From Bdellovibrionaceae bacterium UBA6776 (lineage in GTDB: Bacteria; Bdellovibrionota; Bdellovibrionia; Bdellovibrionales; UBA1609), in contig DKGG01000048.1 of assembly GCA_002453155.1 (NCBI GenBank), forward strand, positions 1 to 42,280: a stretch of 42,280 nucleotides of DNA, in the 5' to 3' direction. The position numbers were made by a program, and so were the translations under genes. The notes beneath the pieces were generated by a model. That model worked only from the letters and a program-made list of their open reading frames with translations. It did not search any database and was not told where the DNA came from. Below, piece after piece: positions 24,504 to 33,046 of the stretch (positions are counted from its first letter, which is position 1; every line of letters starts with the position of its first letter).

Positions 24504-25568
24504 ATGCATAATAAGTTGGCGTTGCGAGTGACCTTTCCTTTAATCTTCCTTTTATTAAGTTCAAATTTTGCTTTTGCTTTTGGAATTGAGAAATACGTAT
24601 GCCCAACGATTTCGGCAAAGGACAAGGGCAATGATAACGGGAAAGGTATTTTAACGCTTCTGATGATTCCGGGTAAGGAGATGTCCTTTTTTGAGCGAGT
24701 AATTGTATTTGGAAATTTAGTCAGTGTGTCTCAAGAGAAGATGACTGCCATAAGAGTCAATATGTTCTCATTGCTCATTGATGGGAGGCCAAATCAGTTC
24801 ATTGATTTTCTCGAGAATGTTTCTCCGGGGATTCGCGCTGACCTGGATGAAAACGTGAGCAACGCTAGATCTCTTTGGATCAATGGGAGGGTAAGTTATA
24901 GTGGGGTGAACAGTGATGGGATGTTTGACTTCACGGCTTTGCCAGCTAAAGCAAATCTAATTGTGCCAATAGATGTTGCTACGAAATCAAGTGATGTTTT
25001 GGAATTTCTTGCGACTTTTAAGTTTGAGTCCTTTACTGGAATTCGAGCCAGCAATTTAATCCCGGTTGTTAGCCAAGTCACAGTGAAGTGTAAAAAAGTT
25101 GAGGGTTATAGTCAGCAGGAGCACTCGGCATGGGCATCTACGGTTGATGACATAGAAGATGTGGAGATTGAGATTCTGCCAGGTCATGCTATGATTCCTG
25201 CCCTTACAGAGCAAGGTGATCTTATTTATGTACCTTCCTCCACTTTTATGCACGCCGTTCGTTTGATTTCTGAAAATGGGAGTTTTATCACTTCGGAGAA
25301 CCTTATTACTATTGGGGGTATCGCAGGAGGAGGAGCGTTACTTTTAAAGTACGGACGTTCTTTGAGTCCAGCAGGTGCGTTTCTCTTAGGACTCGGGTTG
25401 TCGCCCGTGGCGGCAAGTGAGTACTGCGATATGTATTCAGGATCAGATGGAATTGAGCGATTTTTAGCTCTATCTGCTGACCTTCAATTGCGAGAGGCAA
25501 GCTATTGTCCAAAGCTAGCTGGTGAAATTATAAAAATGGGTAAAGAAGTATCCGATTTGAATAAATAA
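24504..25568 (+). CDS. exported protein of unknown function with a C-terminal hydrophobic Gly-rich segment
   Basis: 354 residues; TAGGAG lies 7 bp upstream of ATG. The signal peptide is at residues about 8-26 (FPLIFLLLSSNFAFAF). The middle is mixed strand and helix. Near residues 269-305 is a glycine-rich hydrophobic stretch (ITIGGIAGGGALLLKYG, then AGAFLLGLGLSPVAAS) that could form a membrane hairpin, followed by a short cysteine-containing tail. No family is recognised. It lies upstream of the caspase-like operon but 213 bp separate the two. Confidence 0.75.
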   Translation: MHNKLALRVTFPLIFLLLSSNFAFAFGIEKYVCPTISAKDKGNDNGKGILTLLMIPGKEMSFFERVIVFGNLVSVSQEKMTAIRVNMFSLLIDGRPNQFIDFLENVSPGIRADLDENVSNARSLWINGRVSYSGVNSDGMFDFTALPAKANLIVPIDVATKSSDVLEFLATFKFESFTGIRASNLIPVVSQVTVKCKKVEGYSQQEHSAWASTVDDIEDVEIEILPGHAMIPALTEQGDLIYVPSSTFMHAVRLISENGSFITSENLITIGGIAGGGALLLKYGRSLSPAGAFLLGLGLSPVAASEYCDMYSGSDGIERFLALSADLQLREASYCPKLAGEIIKMGKEVSDLNK

Positions 25569-25627
25569 GTTCTTATATGCCATTTTCTTCGATCTAATAG
25601 TCGTTCAATGACCAAGCCATCAAATGT

Positions 25628-25780
25628 TTTGTATTAAACTTAATTTTTTATTCTAAATACAAAGACGGCTCTAAGATTGAGTCAATTTTTCTACATTTAG
25701 GGACTTATGTCTTGGGGACAAGAGATGTGTTTTACGGGGGGCTATCGACAGGTCACTTCGGACCCCCGTATTCTAAATAC
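25628..25780. promoter_or_regulatory. repeated palindromic motifs upstream of the caspase-like gene
   Basis: TTTGTATT (25628-25635) and AATACAAA (25656-25663) form an inverted repeat with a 20-bp spacer. The 12-mer TATTCTAAATAC within it (25649-25660) recurs exactly at 25769-25780. There it is part of the palindrome GTATT-CTA-AATAC, ending one base before the likely start codon at 25782. Regulation of the operon is plausible but unproven. Confidence 0.35.
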
Positions 25781-25781
25781 T

Positions 25782-26900
25782 ATGATTACATTACTTCTAT
25801 TTAGCCTCATAGCACAATCTCAAGCTCAATCGAATTCCTGCCCAAAGGATATGAAATCTAAGACGGCAGCCATTTCGGTTGGGTTTTCTTATCCTAAATC
25901 CAACCGGATTCGATTGAGGGGCACCCGGCAGGATGCGGAATTTTACAATTCTCAAATGGGTTCGGCGGCTTCTGACAATCCAAAATTAATTGAAGATGAG
26001 CATGTCGAAGGAATGAATAAAGACGTGTTTCTTTCTCAACTGCGAAATCAAATTAAAAATAGAGAATTCGTTCTGTTCTCCTATGCAGGTCATGGAATTT
26101 ATAACAGCAAAGGTGAGTGGGCGATGATTCTTCCGAGCATCCCGGAGGGTTTGATTTCTAGGTGTCAGTCGGCCCTCTCTGAAACAAAAGTTTCTCGACC
26201 CGAGGTCGTAGATCCAGATTGTGAAAAAAAGCTGGAACAGTACTTGGTAACCGATAAGGATCTGCAAAGTGTTTTTAAAGATAAGAAAGTCTTGATGTTT
26301 AACGATGCATGCTTGGCTGGTGGGATGGAGCTGGGTAAGTCCACGGTTCACGTGGCGGGAGCCCTTTCCAATGTCAGAGCTCTAGATGGCAGTGATGATG
26401 GCGGAGGCCTATTCACTTCAAAGGTAAAGCAGCTTTACTCCCTCTGCCAGCAGGATGGAAATCATGACGGAAGAATTGATGGAGGTGAACTCTTGGCTCG
26501 ACTTCCTTGGAGCAACAGTGAAACCAACTCTAAAAACCGAAAGCCGAGCCCCAAGATGAATGTAGCAACGACAAAAGTCGTTGGCGATTCGGAAAGCTCC
26601 TATGAAGTTGCACTGGCAGAAAAGGGTCCCGAGCCAGCATCCGGCCGAGGCATTGCTATTGAAAGAAGAAGAGCTGATGGCAGTTTTGGAGAAGTACATC
26701 CGGAGAAGTTGAATCCCGCACAAAACAATCAGGTTAAAATAGCAAAAGAATTAGATCCAAACGAGAATTTGATCCGCCAACGAATTTCCGTTCAAAACTA
26801 CCAATCATGGGTCAATTGCTTTGATCTTGGAAAAAGCGCGTGTGGAAGTTCCCCAACGAGTGGAGGCCGAGGAGGGGAACCTTCTGACGGAAAAAGATAG
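25782..26900 (+). CDS. exported caspase-like (peptidase C14/orthocaspase) protein
   Basis: 372 residues from ATG 25782, which gives a signal peptide (MITLLLFSLIAQSQA); an in-frame ATG at 25707 would add 25 residues before it. The caspase fold shows an opening strand and loop (KTAAISVGFSYPKSNRIRLRG), the catalytic His104 in FSYAGHGIYNS and the catalytic Cys177 in MFNDACLAGGME. A later DGNHDGRIDGGEL looks like a calcium-binding EF-hand loop. The C-terminal about 120 residues are low-complexity and charged. Being exported is unusual for caspase homologues and suggests action in the periplasm or on other cells. The next gene starts 3 bp after the stop. Confidence 0.85.
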   Translation: MITLLLFSLIAQSQAQSNSCPKDMKSKTAAISVGFSYPKSNRIRLRGTRQDAEFYNSQMGSAASDNPKLIEDEHVEGMNKDVFLSQLRNQIKNREFVLFSYAGHGIYNSKGEWAMILPSIPEGLISRCQSALSETKVSRPEVVDPDCEKKLEQYLVTDKDLQSVFKDKKVLMFNDACLAGGMELGKSTVHVAGALSNVRALDGSDDGGGLFTSKVKQLYSLCQQDGNHDGRIDGGELLARLPWSNSETNSKNRKPSPKMNVATTKVVGDSESSYEVALAEKGPEPASGRGIAIERRRADGSFGEVHPEKLNPAQNNQVKIAKELDPNENLIRQRISVQNYQSWVNCFDLGKSACGSSPTSGGRGGEPSDGKR

Positions 26901-26903
26901 TTG

Positions 26904-28025
26904 ATGAAGGCGGCCTTTGTCTTTGCAGCTTTTTGTTTTGGATTCTATGCCGGGGCTTTTGAGGTCGACAATTTCAATTGCAGATTTAAGCCGTTACAGG
27001 ACGTATCGGATCCGCTGAATAAGGAAGTTGATCGACGAATCCATGATGCCCTTGAAGTTGCCTACAAGAATGGTTCTCGGGAAGAGAAAAAGGTGCCAGA
27101 AAAAGGAAAAAAGAAGGAAGTTCCTAAGGCCTTGCAACGGTGGTTCGATCGAGAGAAGGCAAGCATTGAAAAGTCGAAGCTGAGTCCCGAGAAGAAGGAG
27201 AGCAATCGGAAGTCTTTGGAGCGGAGATTCTTAAACATGTTGGAGGGCGCAGAAAAGACAGGACTTGTTGGCTGTGATCGAGGTCAAGTCTTTGAAGTGC
27301 TTGGAGCTGCATTGGCGCCAGCATGGATGGACAGTATGGAGAGTTGGGCATCTCAACAAAACTTTTCAAAGTGCAATGTGAAGGGGAGAGATTCCGTATA
27401 CAAAGATTTTTCTACGTTAGAAAGCCCGGCCATTTCATTCGCAGGGTTAAATTCTGTTATCCAAGTTGGTGATACAAAGATTGGTGTAGATAAACTTTCT
27501 CACTTCATGACGGAAGGCCTAGAATATTATCGGCAATTCAAAGAAGGGGCTACGTTGGAAGAGGTGTTGAAGATTGGTGAAAATGAAGAGTTGGGTGGGT
27601 ATGGAATTGAGTCCACTGGAATCAAGTCCTATGGGGACCTCTCTGCGAATTACGGAGGATTTCAGTTTTGGAGTCAACTGATCGAAGGGGGGAATCCCTA
27701 TTTGGTCTGCCGAAATGGAAAATGGATTCAAAACAGAAAATTTGATTGGAAAGAATATGTTCATTCGGGGTTTGATGAATCTGTCAATTGTTCGACATAT
27801 AAAACACCGGGAATGGAAAAGAAGGTCGATAATGCTGTGTCTGAGTTGGCCAAACTCAACAAATTTGGGCCGCCATTGACCTGCCCAATGGACATCAAAA
27901 AATGTCAGGAGTTAAAGAGTCGAATTACAAATCCAATTGTTTTTCATGCAATTGTTCATCCCCGCTGCAAAACGGCGGGTCAAGGTCATACAGGTTCAGA
28001 GGGGGATTCCGATGCGGTTCGCTAG
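26904..28025 (+). CDS. exported protein of unknown function with a DKxxHF motif
   Basis: 373 residues; the first ATG after the caspase stop is used (26904). Signal peptide MKAAFVFAAFCFGFYAGA. A highly charged Lys/Glu-rich helical region (residues about 50-110) is followed by a conserved-looking core: GVDKLSHFMTEGLEYYRQF, later GIESTGIKSYGDLSANYGGF. The DKxxHF, then YGD and N-GG residues, recall DUF2279/YfiM-like membrane or lipoprotein families, but the similarity is weak. Several cysteines are present. It lies between the caspase-like gene and a small exported protein gene, overlapping the latter by 14 bp. Confidence 0.7.
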   Translation: MKAAFVFAAFCFGFYAGAFEVDNFNCRFKPLQDVSDPLNKEVDRRIHDALEVAYKNGSREEKKVPEKGKKKEVPKALQRWFDREKASIEKSKLSPEKKESNRKSLERRFLNMLEGAEKTGLVGCDRGQVFEVLGAALAPAWMDSMESWASQQNFSKCNVKGRDSVYKDFSTLESPAISFAGLNSVIQVGDTKIGVDKLSHFMTEGLEYYRQFKEGATLEEVLKIGENEELGGYGIESTGIKSYGDLSANYGGFQFWSQLIEGGNPYLVCRNGKWIQNRKFDWKEYVHSGFDESVNCSTYKTPGMEKKVDNAVSELAKLNKFGPPLTCPMDIKKCQELKSRITNPIVFHAIVHPRCKTAGQGHTGSEGDSDAVR

Positions 28026-28455
28026 CTATTTCATGTGTCTCTTTATATTTCAACAGGCATTGGCAAATTACAGCGCTCCAAAAATCAGAAAGCCAGCTTC
28101 GGTGGAGCTGGTGGATTCTAGAATGCAATCGATTCTTGGATATTTTGATTGCTTCTCAAAAGACAATCTCTTCAAACTTCCAAAGTTGAAAACTTGCCTT
28201 TCCAGATTCATTGATGCTGATCTTCCGGGCAGTGAGAAGGATCGCCTAGCGAGTTGGCCCGTCTTTAATGAAGTGGAGATTGAAAAATTCTTTGAGTGCC
28301 CTGCGGAATTATTGGCTAAGAGAAAGCCTTTCGGCTTGAGCACTTCGTTGGCCTATTGCGCTCGAGGTAAAATTAACGAAAATCACAAAGTCGTTAGCTT
28401 CTACTTTGTCGTCAAAGACGATTCTTCCGTAAAAATTCACTCGATATTTTATTAG
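28012..28455 (+). CDS. small exported protein of unknown function
   Basis: 147 residues from ATG 28012, with AGAGGGGG 6 bp upstream and a signal peptide (MRFASYFMCLFIFQQALA). This start lies inside the end of the previous gene, indicating translational coupling. The mature part contains four cysteines (YFDCFSK, KTCLSR, FECPAE, YCARGK), so two disulphides are possible. No family is recognised. It is the last gene of the caspase-like operon. Confidence 0.7.
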   Translation: MRFASYFMCLFIFQQALANYSAPKIRKPASVELVDSRMQSILGYFDCFSKDNLFKLPKLKTCLSRFIDADLPGSEKDRLASWPVFNEVEIEKFFECPAELLAKRKPFGLSTSLAYCARGKINENHKVVSFYFVVKDDSSVKIHSIFY

Positions 28456-28511
28456 ATCTTTTTTGCGTTCAAACCTATTTTAAGCTGAAGATCTGTGCTG
28501 AATGCAACTCC

Positions 28512-28538
28512 GGTGAAAATGGCCCTATTCAGGGCCAT
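28512..28538 (-). terminator. Rho-independent terminator overlapping a stop codon
   Basis: Perfect 8-bp stem ATGGCCCT/AGGGCCAT with a 4-base loop (28519-28538), followed on the reverse strand by TTTTCACC. The stem includes the last codons and the TAG of the RAP-domain gene. Confidence 0.65.
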
Positions 28539-29856
28539 CCATAATATACTCCCGCAGAATTTCTTCGGGTTGATACTGATCTAGGTCTTCGAAGACATAA
28601 TAGGGAATTCTAAAAACTTCGATGCCAAAGGTTTCAAGAAGTTCGTCTCGGCGCAGGTCGGAATTCCTTTGCAAAAGATCCCCACCGTCATCTTCCACAA
28701 AGTGTTGGGGGCCATCTACTTCCACATTAATCTTGCGTCCATTCTTAAGCTCGAAATAATAATCCATTTCAAGAAAGGGGAGGCCCGGAAGAGCAATGTT
28801 TTCTTGCGCGTCCAGTCCCATTAGGCTCAGCCACTTTCCAACCTTTCTCTCCAATTCCGATTGAGGTTTGTCGGCTACAAAATAAGGTCGCAGGTCAATT
28901 TGTTCCAATTCGGGAATTTGCTCCCCTAAAACATAATGAAGGTAAGCCAACGGCGGCGACACCAAGGCGGGCTCATTGTAGAGCAGATTTAAAAAAGTTT
29001 CTTGATTGTTCTTGTAAAAGGCTCGGGCGACCTTAGGGTCTACTCCGATAAGTATCTTTAGGGCGCGAACCACGGGGAGAGGGTGATCTTCTATTTCCTC
29101 CACTCTTGAAAGTTCTCGTTCGTGTTTCAGCCAACTTTTTAAAATTTGGTTTTCCTGTAAATCTTCAGGAGAAATGTACTGAAAGAAAGTGGTGATATTT
29201 AGAAAATTTAAATAGGTTCTCACTTTGGGAAGGGCTTTTGAGTACGAGATCATCCATTTTCGAACCAGTTTTTGAGAAGGGATTCGGTTGAGGGTGTAGT
29301 AGATCGCTGAAAAAGATTCCAATTCAAAAGGGTGATCTAGGTCCCTATATATTTTTGAACTCGAGAGTTGAACAGCGACCTGTGAAATTTGAGTGAAAAC
29401 TCTTTCTTCAATTCGGAAATTCGAACTGCGAGCTTGGTTCAAGGTGTTCATCCACATTTTGATGGCTTTTGTCAGTTCTCGAACTTGCTGAGGATTTAAA
29501 TCTTCTTTTTGAGTGGGGTGAATGACGAGCTCGCGAAGTCCCTTTAAGAGAGGCAATATATATGGGGCTCTTTCATTGGGTTTTGAGCGACTCAGACGGT
29601 GGCCCTTTTGCATAAACTTTATCGCCTGTTCAAAGTTTTCAAATTTAAAATAGGCCTGATTCTCGGAGTCGAAAGCAGTTTCAGGAAATTCCATGTCTAA
29701 AAGTGAAGTGTGCTCGGTCAGTAGATCTTCACAAGCTTCTGTGGATGGATTTGGGGCGGAATCCCTTTGAGAGGTTTGAGCAAAGGAAGAGGGTACAGCC
29801 ACTGTCACGCACATTAAAAATAAAAGAGTGAATAAAGTCTGCTTTGAAATTTTCAT
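28525..29856 (-). CDS. exported RAP-domain protein
   Basis: 443 residues from ATG 29856 (GAGGA 6 bp upstream; the ATG 6 bp earlier sits on the ribosome site). The N-terminal signal peptide is ISKQTLFTLLFLMCVTVAV to about residue 27. The central region is helical and repeat-like. The last 80 residues form a RAP domain: MDYYFELKNGRKINVEVDGP, QHF, then DLRRDELLETFGIEVFRIPY. RAP domains have a restriction-endonuclease-like fold and in organelles bind RNA. A copy with a Sec signal is odd and suggests an exported nuclease-like protein. A terminator hairpin overlaps its stop codon. Confidence 0.75.
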   Translation of the reverse strand: MKISKQTLFTLLFLMCVTVAVPSSFAQTSQRDSAPNPSTEACEDLLTEHTSLLDMEFPETAFDSENQAYFKFENFEQAIKFMQKGHRLSRSKPNERAPYILPLLKGLRELVIHPTQKEDLNPQQVRELTKAIKMWMNTLNQARSSNFRIEERVFTQISQVAVQLSSSKIYRDLDHPFELESFSAIYYTLNRIPSQKLVRKWMISYSKALPKVRTYLNFLNITTFFQYISPEDLQENQILKSWLKHERELSRVEEIEDHPLPVVRALKILIGVDPKVARAFYKNNQETFLNLLYNEPALVSPPLAYLHYVLGEQIPELEQIDLRPYFVADKPQSELERKVGKWLSLMGLDAQENIALPGLPFLEMDYYFELKNGRKINVEVDGPQHFVEDDGGDLLQRNSDLRRDELLETFGIEVFRIPYYVFEDLDQYQPEEILREYIMDGPE

Positions 29857-29928
29857 AGACATCCTCAGGTTAAATCCGAAGAACCTTAGCTCAGAATAAG
29901 ACCTGGCGGAAGGACCTGTATAAAATGT

Positions 29929-31713
29929 TCATGGATTTACTTCACGTTCGAAGCTGGAAAGGGTCTTTTCATGGACTCTCTGAAGATAATTGGCTCCATG
30001 ATTAGATTCTTGAGCCCACTCGACAAAATGGAAAACTCCATTGTGTTCAACGCCATAAACTCGATAGGCACCTACAGCCTTGCCAATGATATGAATTTTC
30101 ACAATTTTCTGTCGATCGCCAACTGTAAGAATGTCAAAGCCACTGGTCCCACGGTGGGCACGTTTTCCTCGTCCCAGAGCTTCCACGAATTCCTTCGCGG
30201 CTTTGGCACGCAGATCATCTTCCACGTTCCACATAATTTCCTTTGTCACCTTTGGGCTGAAGCGAACTTTGATTTCTTCGCCACGGTCTGTGGCAATTTT
30301 ATAAGTGCGGTTGGGCATTAAAATTTGGGGATCTGTACGAACAGTTCCCCAATCTCTCGTCCTGGCCCGTTCTTTCCAAATTTTCAGTTTTTCTTTAAAG
30401 GATTCAGCCTTGTTTTCGAGGAACTTTAATTTTTTTGAAACCAAGGCATTGGAGTTCGCGTCGTCGGGATCCCAGTTCGCAAGAAGGTTTTCTCGTTCTT
30501 TCTCAAAGTTTGCCAAATCCGTTTGAAAGGAGTGGTATTCTGGATCTTTCAAGACTTCTTTAGGCATATCCAAGCTCAAATCCTTCAATTCACTGGTTTT
30601 TAATTCCAGGTAAATGAGACGATCAAGATTTCTCCCTTCGGATGCGGGTGCGCCGACGATTCCTTTCTCCATCAATTCCCGAATCTGTTGGGGCGTGAAA
30701 GACTTTCTTAGTTCGCGGTACTTCCTAAGAAGTTGACCTTGCGTGTAGTTTCCCACTTTGGCGGAAGTCCCGTCTTTTCCCACCTCACCAAGTCCAATGC
30801 GGTGAGCACGGTCTATGGCTTCACTCTCTGCCTTTGTGAGAGTTTTTTCCCAGGAGGATTCCAGTTTGGCAAGTTTCTCGGCGCGGGTTGCAAGCTTCAA
30901 ACTCAATCCCGCAATTTTGCGAAAGATTGCGGGAGCGCCGACAACCAAAGTGGGATCAAGAAGGGTAAACAGGGCATAGCAGCGAAGTTGCGAAACTGTC
31001 TCTGGTTTTAAGCACTGATAGTTTTTCAGTCCGGACTGCTCAAGCATCTTTTCGATCAGTTCATTGAAACTCAATGGAAGGGGGGCTTCTTTTTCGCTCC
31101 ATGGCTGGATAAATTTTTGATCAAAATTTTTGTTTTGAAGACCTTCCTCTTTGAGTTTGTACAAAAGCTTTCGGTATAGGGTTGAAGCTGAGTGACCAAA
31201 GAGAAGATTTCGTTGTGCGGGATCTGTCTGATCGTACTGATTGAGATCCCCGTTTTGTCCTTCAATTTCTTCTTTCGAAAAGTAAGAAGCAAAGGGTCCC
31301 AGCATTTTTCGTTTGCACTCTGGGGTTTTGCAATTTTCAAAAAAATCTCTTCGCTTCAAATCATCTTCGGTCAAGCTTGAGCTTTCTCCTGAGAGAAATT
31401 CATAGACACCAACGGCAAGATCTTTCCATGCTTCGCCCCATCCCTTCATGCAGGAGGTGAGTTCTCGACCAACTTTTAAAGGCAAAGGACAGGATCCTTC
31501 GTTCTTGCAATCCCTCAATGTTTTGTTCGTGATTGTCTCGGGATGATTTTTTGCGAACTCATCGCATTTATTTTTTTTCCAAGAGATTTCACAAGTCTGT
31601 TGAGCAAGCGTTTGAAGGGTTCCCTTATTGTCGCAAAGGTCTTTGGTCTTCGCAGGGGTGCACATTTGGGCCTGTGCCAGGCTCATCAAAAAAATTAAAA
31701 GAAAGGAAATCAT
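29929..31713 (-). CDS. large exported protein of unknown function, possible toxin-like C-terminus
   Basis: 594 residues with a signal peptide (MISFLLIFLMSLAQA). The first 150 residues contain many cysteines in short loops. The middle holds a helical segment (AIDRAHRIGLGEVG, YTQGQLLRKYRELRKSFT, PQQIRELMEKGIVG) of a kind I associate with exported proteins of predatory bacteria. A charged coiled-coil-like region follows at about 390-450. The C-terminal 100 residues end with beta strands (QKIVKIHIIGKAVGAYRVYG, HNGVFHFVEWA) that vaguely recall RelE-like nuclease toxins; this is only a resemblance. It is 59 bp downstream of nhaA, and the RAP-domain gene follows 72 bp later on the same strand. Confidence 0.6.
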   Translation of the reverse strand: MISFLLIFLMSLAQAQMCTPAKTKDLCDNKGTLQTLAQQTCEISWKKNKCDEFAKNHPETITNKTLRDCKNEGSCPLPLKVGRELTSCMKGWGEAWKDLAVGVYEFLSGESSSLTEDDLKRRDFFENCKTPECKRKMLGPFASYFSKEEIEGQNGDLNQYDQTDPAQRNLLFGHSASTLYRKLLYKLKEEGLQNKNFDQKFIQPWSEKEAPLPLSFNELIEKMLEQSGLKNYQCLKPETVSQLRCYALFTLLDPTLVVGAPAIFRKIAGLSLKLATRAEKLAKLESSWEKTLTKAESEAIDRAHRIGLGEVGKDGTSAKVGNYTQGQLLRKYRELRKSFTPQQIRELMEKGIVGAPASEGRNLDRLIYLELKTSELKDLSLDMPKEVLKDPEYHSFQTDLANFEKERENLLANWDPDDANSNALVSKKLKFLENKAESFKEKLKIWKERARTRDWGTVRTDPQILMPNRTYKIATDRGEEIKVRFSPKVTKEIMWNVEDDLRAKAAKEFVEALGRGKRAHRGTSGFDILTVGDRQKIVKIHIIGKAVGAYRVYGVEHNGVFHFVEWAQESNHGANYLQRVHEKTLSSFEREVNP

Positions 31714-31772
31714 CTCAATGATTTATCGGATTTTGTAGGGAGGGGCTTCACTGGACTTAGGGGCGGAGCTGC

Positions 31773-32939
31773 CTAGGGTTTTTTTAAAGAAAGACTTAGT
31801 TTTAGCACTCCGGCGCCAATCATGCCCGACAGAATCGAGCCCACGACAATTGCGAATTTTGAGAAAACCTCTTGGTCTTCGGTGAGTGCGAGCCCCGAGA
31901 TAAAAAGTGACATTGTGAAGCCAATTCCGGCCAAAAAACCCACTCCAAGAATATGGCTCCAGCGAACGCCAGAGGTGAGGCGAACCCATCCGAGCTTTTC
32001 AAAGAGAAAACTAAATCCAACCACACCCAAAGGCTTTCCGATCAATAAGCCAAAGATGATTCCCAGGCTGATCGAGTGCGTGGCCACGTCCAAGACCTGG
32101 ACCTCTCGCAAATCCAAACCTGCATTGGCAAATGCAAAAAGCGGCATAATTCCAAACCCAACCCAAGGGTGAATCTTATGAACCAAATCCTCCAACGGAG
32201 AATAAAAGTCTTTCCCTCCTTTGTCCGTCGGAAACCGGGTGGGAGTTAGAAGGCCCAGCAATACACCTGCGATGGTGGCGTGAACTCCTGAATTTAAAAA
32301 TCCAAGCCAAACCACCACGCCAAGCAAAACGTAAATCAAGTAATTTCTGAATCCGGCGTATTTGAAAAGCGCGGCTCCTCCAAGTCCCGCAGCCGCCACA
32401 GCGAGGCCGGTGCCATGAATCTCGGTGGTGTAAAAAAATGCAATAATCAAAATGGCTCCCAGGTCATCGACGATAGCGACCGCGAGCAAAAACACCTTTA
32501 GAGCGATGGGGATGTGCTTTCCAAAGAGGGCCAAGACTCCAAGGGCAAATGCGATGTCCGTGGCCATGGGGATACCCCAGCCGTTGGCTCCTGGGCCCGA
32601 CGGGTTGAGGGAAAAGTAAATCAAGGCGGGAAGTGCCATGCCTCCGAGGGCCGCCACCAAGGGGAAGGACGCTTTCTGTGGAGTGCTTAAGTGTCCAAGG
32701 ACCAATTCTTTTTTGATCTCAAGGCCCACCAAAAAAAAGAAGATCGCCATAAGCCCGTCGTTGATCCAATACTTTAGGGTCAGTCCAAAAACTTTGGTTT
32801 CTAGAGCGGAAAAATAGACTGAGGAGAAACTGGAGTTTGCCACCGCAAAGGCAAAAAGAGCGGCCAAGCCAAGAACAATTCCGGAGGAGGCTTCAATTTG
32901 AACAAAATCTTTGAGGGCATTTTTAAGTTTTCGAACCAT
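31773..32939 (-). CDS. nhaA: Na+/H+ antiporter NhaA
   Basis: 388-residue inner-membrane antiporter exchanging cytoplasmic sodium for protons. Family landmarks are ASSGIVLGLAALFAFAVANS at the start, the IFFFLVGLEIKKEL helix, GIPMATDIAFALGVLAL with the first essential Asp, and AIVDDLGAILIIAFFY with the paired Asp of the ion site. The late segment VGFLAGIGFTMSLFISGLAL is also typical. Length is normal. It is transcribed divergently from the nhaR-like regulator. Confidence 0.96.
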   Translation of the reverse strand: MVRKLKNALKDFVQIEASSGIVLGLAALFAFAVANSSFSSVYFSALETKVFGLTLKYWINDGLMAIFFFLVGLEIKKELVLGHLSTPQKASFPLVAALGGMALPALIYFSLNPSGPGANGWGIPMATDIAFALGVLALFGKHIPIALKVFLLAVAIVDDLGAILIIAFFYTTEIHGTGLAVAAAGLGGAALFKYAGFRNYLIYVLLGVVVWLGFLNSGVHATIAGVLLGLLTPTRFPTDKGGKDFYSPLEDLVHKIHPWVGFGIMPLFAFANAGLDLREVQVLDVATHSISLGIIFGLLIGKPLGVVGFSFLFEKLGWVRLTSGVRWSHILGVGFLAGIGFTMSLFISGLALTEDQEVFSKFAIVVGSILSGMIGAGVLKLSLSLKKP

Positions 32940-33003
32940 GAACTTACTTTCGGTGATTCCTATGAATTGATCAAATCGATAAATGTGTTACAGTGTATTG
33001 TTT

Positions 33004-33030
33004 TTATAAATCCATGAATTATAAATCCAT
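33004..33030. promoter_or_regulatory. tandem 12-bp direct repeat in the nhaA-nhaR gap
   Basis: TTATAAATCCAT occurs at 33004-33015 and again at 33019-33030, between the divergent antiporter and LysR-type genes. Tandem half-sites in such a gap often serve LysR-type regulators, but the sequence is not a classical palindromic LysR box. Confidence 0.35.
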
Positions 33031-33046
33031 AAAATGGAGGGCTCCT

